Assembly: GCA_037446075.1 (NCBI GenBank)
Contig: JBBIJH010000091.1
Location: 1 to 9,947, forward strand
Reading direction: 5' to 3'
DNA length: 9,947 bases
DNA from: JBBIJH01 sp037446075
GTDB taxonomy: Bacteria > Bacteroidota > Ignavibacteria > UBA10030 > JAHEZR01
This document shows, in pieces, positions 6,304 through 9,947 of this stretch (positions within the stretch are counted from its first letter, which is position 1; each line of letters begins with the position of its first letter). The notes under the pieces are model-generated. The model had not been told where the DNA came from. It saw only the letters and a list, made by a program, of their open reading frames with translations, and made no database searches. Made by a program: the position numbers and the translations under genes.

Positions 6304-6304
6304 G

Positions 6305-7357
6305 ATGAAGGCAAGTCTGACAAAGAGAAGAGCAGCGATTACAGCTGTGGGACATTATGTTCCCGAAAAAATCCTTTCGAATGCTGATCTCGAAAAGATG
6401 GTCGATACGACGGATGAGTGGATCCGGACGAGGACGGGAATCGTTGAACGGCGCATTCTTGAGAACGGAGCCACATCTGATCTCGCTGTGAGAGCAGTCG
6501 AACACCTTCTCACGAATCGAGGGATTGGGGCTGACGAAATCGAGCTGATTATCGTGGCGACGGTGACGCCGGATATGTTCTTTCCCGCAACTGCTTGTCT
6601 CGTTCAGGATCGGCTCGGAGCGAGGAAAGCATGGGGTTTCGACCTCTCGGCGGCGTGCTCGGGCTTCGTTTACGCATTGGTGACCGGGGCGCAATTCATC
6701 GAGAGTGGTGCATACAACAAAGTACTCGTCGTTGGTGCTGACAAGATGAGCGCGATCACAGACTATACGGATCGAAATAACTGTATTCTCTTCGGTGATG
6801 CAGGAGCCGCTGTCCTTCTGGAACCGAGCGAGGATCCTGAGCTTGGGATCATTGACCATGTATTGTATGTCGATGGTTCCGGGGCTCCTTATCTTTATCA
6901 GAAAGGCGGAGGAAGCCTTTATCCGCCAACGCATGAGACGGTCGATCGGAAGTGGCATTATATCTATCAGGATGGGAAGGCGGTCTTCAAAATCGCGGTC
7001 GTGGGTATGGCGGATGTCTCCGTCGAGATCATGAAGCGGAACAACCTTACAGGCGCTGACGTCGATTGGCTAGTGCCGCATCAAGCGAACAAGCGGATCA
7101 TCGATGCTTGCGCTGAGCGGATGGGACTCGACCCGGCGAAAGTCATGATCAACATTGACCGTTACGGTAACACGACGGCGGCAACGATTCCCCTCTGTCT
7201 TTCGGAATGGTGGGAATGTGGGAAATTGCAGAAGGGCCATCGGCTCATCCTTTCCGCTTTCGGAGCAGGATACACTTGGGGCGCGGTCTACGTCCGCTGG
7301 TCTTTTGACAACCCCACAAAGCCGAATCCTGATGAAGTGGTATCGCAGAAGTCATAA
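6305..7357 (+). CDS. fabH: Beta-ketoacyl-ACP synthase III (FabH)
   Basis: Starts fatty-acid synthesis by condensing an acyl-CoA primer with malonyl-ACP; soluble homodimer. The catalytic triad is complete: C118 in LSAACSG, H259 in LVPHQANKR and N289 in DRYGNTTAA. FGDAGAAVLLE (163-173) and SAFGAGYTWG (317-326) are further family markers. Length 350, slightly above the usual 320-335 because of an N-terminal MKASLTK and a polar tail. The start chosen is ATG 6305, directly after the plsX stop and 5 nt after GAGG at 6296-6299. An upstream in-frame ATG at 6260 would add 15 residues inside plsX and is less likely. Acetyl-CoA or branched-chain primer preference cannot be told from this sequence alone. 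Confidence 0.97.
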   Translation: MKASLTKRRAAITAVGHYVPEKILSNADLEKMVDTTDEWIRTRTGIVERRILENGATSDLAVRAVEHLLTNRGIGADEIELIIVATVTPDMFFPATACLVQDRLGARKAWGFDLSAACSGFVYALVTGAQFIESGAYNKVLVVGADKMSAITDYTDRNNCILFGDAGAAVLLEPSEDPELGIIDHVLYVDGSGAPYLYQKGGGSLYPPTHETVDRKWHYIYQDGKAVFKIAVVGMADVSVEIMKRNNLTGADVDWLVPHQANKRIIDACAERMGLDPAKVMINIDRYGNTTAATIPLCLSEWWECGKLQKGHRLILSAFGAGYTWGAVYVRWSFDNPTKPNPDEVVSQKS

Positions 7358-7377
7358 AATATAAGGGAAGAACTCCC

Positions 7378-8304
7378 ATGTCGAGGGCGGCGTTCGTCTT
7401 TCCCGGTCAAGGTTCACAGTATGTAGGGATGGGGAGAGACATCTGGGAGCAAAGCAGCGAGGGCAAGAAGTTCTTCGAGAGAGCCGACGAACTGCTCGGC
7501 TTCCAGTTAAGCAAGGTCTGTTTCGAAGGGCCGGAGGATGAACTTAAGCAAACGAGAAACACGCAGCCAGCTCTCTTTGTTCACAGCCTGGCATTAACGC
7601 AGTTTATCAAAGATGAATTTGTGTACGCTGTCGCCGGGCACTCCCTGGGAGAATACACAGCCCTCGTCTACGCGGGAGCTTTTAGCTTCGAAGATGGTCT
7701 TCGACTCGTCCGACTGAGGGCGGAGTTGATGCAGCGAGCCTGCCTCGAGCAGCCCGGAACGATGGCAGCCATCATCGGACTGGACGCGAAGGTGGTGGGG
7801 GAGATTTGCTGCAAGGCATGGACGACAGGAATTGTTCAGGCGGCGAATTTCAACTCGCCGGGGCAGATCGTGATTTCGGGAGCGGTGGCGGGTGTTCGAA
7901 AAGCAATGGAGATGGCCAAAGAGCGGGGAGCGAGGATGGTAAAGGAGCTTTCCGTCAGTGGCGCGTTTCACTCGCCTCTCATGGAGAGCACCAGGGCGGA
8001 ACTGTCGAAGGCTCTTGAGCAAATCGAGATTCGTGAAGCGGGGATCCCTGTTTACGTGAATATCTCTGGTCTGCCCATTACACGGCCCGGAGAGATCCGT
8101 GAGGCACTTACACGACAGTTAACAAACCCCGTTCGCTGGGAAGATTCAATTCGAAATATGATCGCTGACGGGATAACGAGATTCGTTGAGATCGGTGCAG
8201 GGAAAGTTCTTCAGGGCCTCATCAGGAGAGTCGATGCGGCAGTGGACGTTGCAGGAATTGAGCGACTCGAAGATCTCAACATAGTACAACGCGTGAAGGA
8301 GTAG
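7378..8304 (+). CDS. fabD: Malonyl-CoA:ACP transacylase (FabD)
   Basis: Transfers malonyl from CoA to the AcpP phosphopantetheine, feeding FabH and FabF. Length 308 is standard. The N-terminal FPGQGSQYVGMG (8-19), nucleophile S89 in GHSLGEY (87-93), R114 that binds the malonyl carboxylate, and H198 in SGAFHSPLM are all present, each offset by three from the E. coli S92/R117/H201. FNSPGQIVISG (158-168) is another family block. An AGGGA sequence lies 9 nt before the ATG, in the 20-nt gap after fabH. Its TAG stop abuts the fabG start directly. Confidence 0.97.
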   Translation: MSRAAFVFPGQGSQYVGMGRDIWEQSSEGKKFFERADELLGFQLSKVCFEGPEDELKQTRNTQPALFVHSLALTQFIKDEFVYAVAGHSLGEYTALVYAGAFSFEDGLRLVRLRAELMQRACLEQPGTMAAIIGLDAKVVGEICCKAWTTGIVQAANFNSPGQIVISGAVAGVRKAMEMAKERGARMVKELSVSGAFHSPLMESTRAELSKALEQIEIREAGIPVYVNISGLPITRPGEIREALTRQLTNPVRWEDSIRNMIADGITRFVEIGAGKVLQGLIRRVDAAVDVAGIERLEDLNIVQRVKE

Positions 8305-9066
8305 ATGCTTCCTCCAGGCTTCGTCGACTTGACTGGCAGGGTGGCACTCGTCACCGGTGGCTCTCGCGGCATTGGGAAAGCAATCGTGAGGACGCTTGCA
8401 GATGCTGGTGCTCGAGTGGCCTTTACCTACAAGCAATCTACCAAAGCGGCGGAGGAACTGGTAACAGAGCTGGAGAAGAAAGGCCGGACGGCCGTCGGGT
8501 ATCAGTCGAACGCCGCCCGTCTCGACGAGGCGCGTAATGTCGTGGAAAGAGTTGTAGCCACTTTCGGTCGCCTCGATATTGTAGTGAATAACGCGGGAAC
8601 GAGGCGTGACAAGCTGCTCCTTCGGATGGCGGAAGAAGACTGGGACGAAGTCATCGATACAAATCTAAAGAGCGTCTTCAATTTTACCAAAGCGGCGTGT
8701 CGCCACATGATTGCCCAGCGTTCAGGGAAGATCATCAACCTCACTTCTGTCGTGGCCTTGATGGGGAATGCAGGTCAGGCAAACTATGCGGCATCGAAGG
8801 CAGGAATCATCGGCTTTACAAAGTCCATTGCAAAGGAGTTGGCTTCCCGGAACATCCAGGTGAACGCTGTCGCCCCGGGTTATATTGAGACAGAGATGAC
8901 AGCGGCACTTTCGGAATCTCAGAGAAAAGCAATTACAGATTATATCCCCCTGAAGCGAACTGGTACACCAGAGGAGGTCGCAGAACTGGTTGCATTCCTT
9001 GCGTCCTCCGGGTCGGATTACATGACGGGACAGGTGATTTGTGTGGACGGTGGATTGACCGCTTAA
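8305..9066 (+). CDS. fabG: 3-oxoacyl-ACP reductase (FabG)
   Basis: NADPH-dependent reduction of 3-ketoacyl-ACP in the elongation cycle; a short-chain dehydrogenase of 253 residues. The Rossmann motif TGGSRGIG is at 17-24, NNAG at 95-98, and the catalytic set is N120, S148, Y161 and K165 (YAASK). PGYIETEM (191-198) and the terminal QVICVDGGLTA match FabG well. The start is the base after the fabD stop. AAGGAG (8296-8301) inside the end of fabD is only 3 nt from the ATG, so coupled translation from fabD is likely. The closest alternatives are generic short-chain dehydrogenases, but the fab context settles the assignment. Confidence 0.96.
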   Translation: MLPPGFVDLTGRVALVTGGSRGIGKAIVRTLADAGARVAFTYKQSTKAAEELVTELEKKGRTAVGYQSNAARLDEARNVVERVVATFGRLDIVVNNAGTRRDKLLLRMAEEDWDEVIDTNLKSVFNFTKAACRHMIAQRSGKIINLTSVVALMGNAGQANYAASKAGIIGFTKSIAKELASRNIQVNAVAPGYIETEMTAALSESQRKAITDYIPLKRTGTPEEVAELVAFLASSGSDYMTGQVICVDGGLTA

Positions 9067-9070
9067 AATT

Positions 9071-9087
9071 CCCCGGATCGGTCGGGG
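9071..9087 (+). promoter_or_regulatory. GC-rich hairpin between fabG and acpP
   Basis: CCCCG (9071-9075) pairs with CGGGG (9083-9087); a further G-U pair leaves a five-base loop. AAAAT (9065-9069) and ATTTT (9093-9097) flank the stem, as in a weak bidirectional terminator or attenuator. The T-run is only four long and starts six bases after the stem. It may cap or process mRNA so that acpP is expressed differently from the upstream genes. Confidence 0.35.
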
Positions 9088-9122
9088 CCGTCATTTTCCA
9101 GGCACAATCTCTTCACATACTC

Positions 9123-9130
9123 AAAGGAGG
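9123..9130 (+). promoter_or_regulatory. Consensus Shine-Dalgarno of acpP
   Basis: AAAGGAGG, followed by an 8-nt spacer to ATG 9139. This is the best ribosome-binding site in the window, consistent with the very high expression typical of acyl carrier protein, and it fixes the acpP start. Confidence 0.85.
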
Positions 9131-9138
9131 CTCATCCG

Positions 9139-9378
9139 ATGGCTGACATTGAAGCAAAAGTGAAAGAAATCGTCGTGAACAAACTCGGCGTTGATGAGGG
9201 GCAGGTAACCGCTGAAGCTTCATTCATCAACGACTTGGGGGCAGACTCGCTCGATACAGTGGAACTTGTAATGGAGTTTGAGAAGGCTTTCAACATTCAG
9301 ATACCCGATGAAGATGCAGAAAAGATTTCCACTGTCGGGGATGCCATCAAGTACTTGAAATCAAAAGTGTCTGCTTAA
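9139..9378 (+). CDS. acpP: Acyl carrier protein
   Basis: Small acidic four-helix protein of 79 residues that carries acyl chains through the fab cycle on a 4'-phosphopantetheine. The attachment site is S37 in GADSLDTVELVMEFE (34-48), the classic DSL motif with the recognition helix that FabD, FabH, FabG, FabF and PlsX bind. FxIxIPDEDAEKI (51-63) and GDAIKYL (67-73) complete the family pattern. It lies between fabG and fabF as in many bacteria. The flanking non-coding gaps (72 and 99 nt) are longer than most in the cluster, consistent with separate tuning of its mRNA. Confidence 0.98.
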   Translation: MADIEAKVKEIVVNKLGVDEGQVTAEASFINDLGADSLDTVELVMEFEKAFNIQIPDEDAEKISTVGDAIKYLKSKVSA

Positions 9379-9449
9379 CCGGAGTCGCCTGACAAGTTTT
9401 GGAAAGACTAAGGAGAAGAGCTTTTCTAAAGTACGTCAGAGCAAACCCG

Positions 9450-9459
9450 CCGACGTCGG
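9450..9459. repeat. 10-bp perfect palindrome in the acpP-fabF gap
   Basis: CCGACGTCGG is self-complementary and lies just before the AGGAG (9462-9466) of fabF. The same 99-nt gap (9379-9477) also holds a weak stem pairing GGAAAG (9401-9406) with CTTTTC (9421-9426). No promoter with convincing boxes and no small ORF was seen in the gap. The palindrome could be a chance match or a protein-binding site. Confidence 0.3.
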
Positions 9460-9477
9460 ATAGGAGAACAGATCAGC

Positions 9478-9947
9478 ATGGCATCGTTTAACCGGAGGCT
9501 ACGCGTTGTAGTGACTGGCATGGGAGCGGTGACGCCCCTCGGACTGAGTGTCTCGGAGTTTTGGAGTGCACTGCTTGCGGGGAAGAGCGGCGTCGGAAAG
9601 ATCACCCGTTTCGATGTCTCTCAATATGATACAAAAATCGCAGCCGAGTTAAAGGGGTTTAACCCTCTTGATTACATGGATCGGAAATCAGCCCAGCGTA
9701 TGGATCCCTTCACTCAGTATGCCATTGCCGCAGCAGATATGGCCGTGAAGGATGCTGGACTGAACCTCGACAAGATAGACCGTGACCGCGTGGGTGTCAT
9801 CTTTGGTTCGGGAATCGGGGGGATGCAGACGTATCACCAGCAGCAGGAGACGGTTTATCGGACGGGAGGGCCGCACCGGATCAGTCCCTTCTTCGTGCCG
9901 ATGATGATTGCCGATATCGCCGCAGGCTACATTGCGATGCGGTATCA
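9478..9947 (+). CDS. fabF: Beta-ketoacyl-ACP synthase II (FabF), 5' part, runs off the window
   Basis: First 156 codons of a protein that is usually about 410 residues; it elongates acyl-ACP with malonyl-ACP. The visible part has RRLRVVVTGMGAVTPLG near the N-terminus, FWSALLAGKSGVGKITRFD, the D-P-F-T-Q-Y-A block that follows MDRKSAQRM, and GVIFGSGIGGM. It ends in MMIADIAAGYIAMRY, where FabF proteins commonly have M-I-x-N-x-A-A-G-x-I. The catalytic cysteine and two histidines lie beyond the edge, so activity cannot be judged here. ATG 9478 is preceded by AGGAG with an 11-nt spacer. FabF is preferred over FabB because of the position after acpP and the N-terminal sequence. Confidence 0.95.
   Translation, partial: MASFNRRLRVVVTGMGAVTPLGLSVSEFWSALLAGKSGVGKITRFDVSQYDTKIAAELKGFNPLDYMDRKSAQRMDPFTQYAIAAADMAVKDAGLNLDKIDRDRVGVIFGSGIGGMQTYHQQQETVYRTGGPHRISPFFVPMMIADIAAGYIAMRY

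Noticed and set aside
6260..6304. Upstream ATG as the fabH start
   Set aside because: It would add 15 residues unlike FabH N-termini and overlap plsX by 44 bases, whereas ATG 6305 has a well-spaced GAGG and directly follows the plsX stop.
6257..6958. Long open frame on the minus strand opposite the end of plsX and the start of fabH (233 codons)
   Set aside because: It lies wholly antisense to two well-supported enzymes with complete motifs, and its translation shows no recognisable domain. The open frame reflects the codon bias of the genes opposite.
1..9947. CRISPR arrays, tRNA genes, insertion sequences, toxin-antitoxin or phage genes
   Set aside because: Looked for on both strands; no regularly spaced repeats, cloverleaf, transposase motif or terminal repeats were found.

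Overview
The window reads as chromosomal DNA of a Gram-negative (diderm) bacterium. It encodes a lipoprotein, a periplasmic solute-binding protein with a signal peptide, and a TRAP transporter that depends on both. G+C looks close to half (impression, not counted). The lineage cannot be fixed from the sequence. The tatT-type TRAP locus and the yceD-rpmF-plsX-fab order occur in several phyla outside the Proteobacteria. TGA, TAA and TAG all end intact genes here, so the standard bacterial code applies. No tRNA, rRNA, CRISPR array, insertion sequence or prophage gene was seen.

Left end (1-603): an OmpR/PhoB-type response regulator runs leftward from 512. Its receiver domain is complete, but an in-frame TAG interrupts the winged-helix domain, and homology-like sequence continues past it to the window edge. 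The 91-bp divergent gap to the next gene holds a perfect 10-bp inverted repeat with an 11-nt loop. A plausible rightward sigma-70-like promoter overlaps the regulator's 5' end.

Transport operon (604-4302): four rightward genes are joined by ATGA or TAATG overlaps. They encode a TatT-type TPR lipoprotein, a DctP-family binding protein (TatP-like), a DctQ small membrane subunit and a DctM large membrane subunit. Together they form a complete sodium- or proton-driven TRAP transporter of the T-component type described in Treponema pallidum (TatT/TatP). The binding protein has Trp where classical DctP proteins carry the carboxylate-binding Arg, so its ligand is probably not an ordinary C4-dicarboxylate or sialic acid.

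Junction (4303-4475): a modest hairpin plus T-rich run (possible terminator) overlaps a good promoter candidate. A transcribed leader with a 9-bp hairpin follows.

Fatty-acid/phospholipid cluster (4476-9947): yceD, rpmF, plsX, fabH, fabD, fabG, acpP and the first part of fabF, all rightward. RpmF is a ribosomal protein and YceD affects 23S rRNA accumulation. FabD loads malonate onto AcpP, FabH starts the chain, FabF elongates it and FabG reduces the ketoacyl product. PlsX converts finished acyl-ACP to acyl-phosphate for phospholipid synthesis. All catalytic residues that fall inside the window are present. This half is a conserved housekeeping region. The less ordinary part is the response-regulator/TatT-TRAP half.
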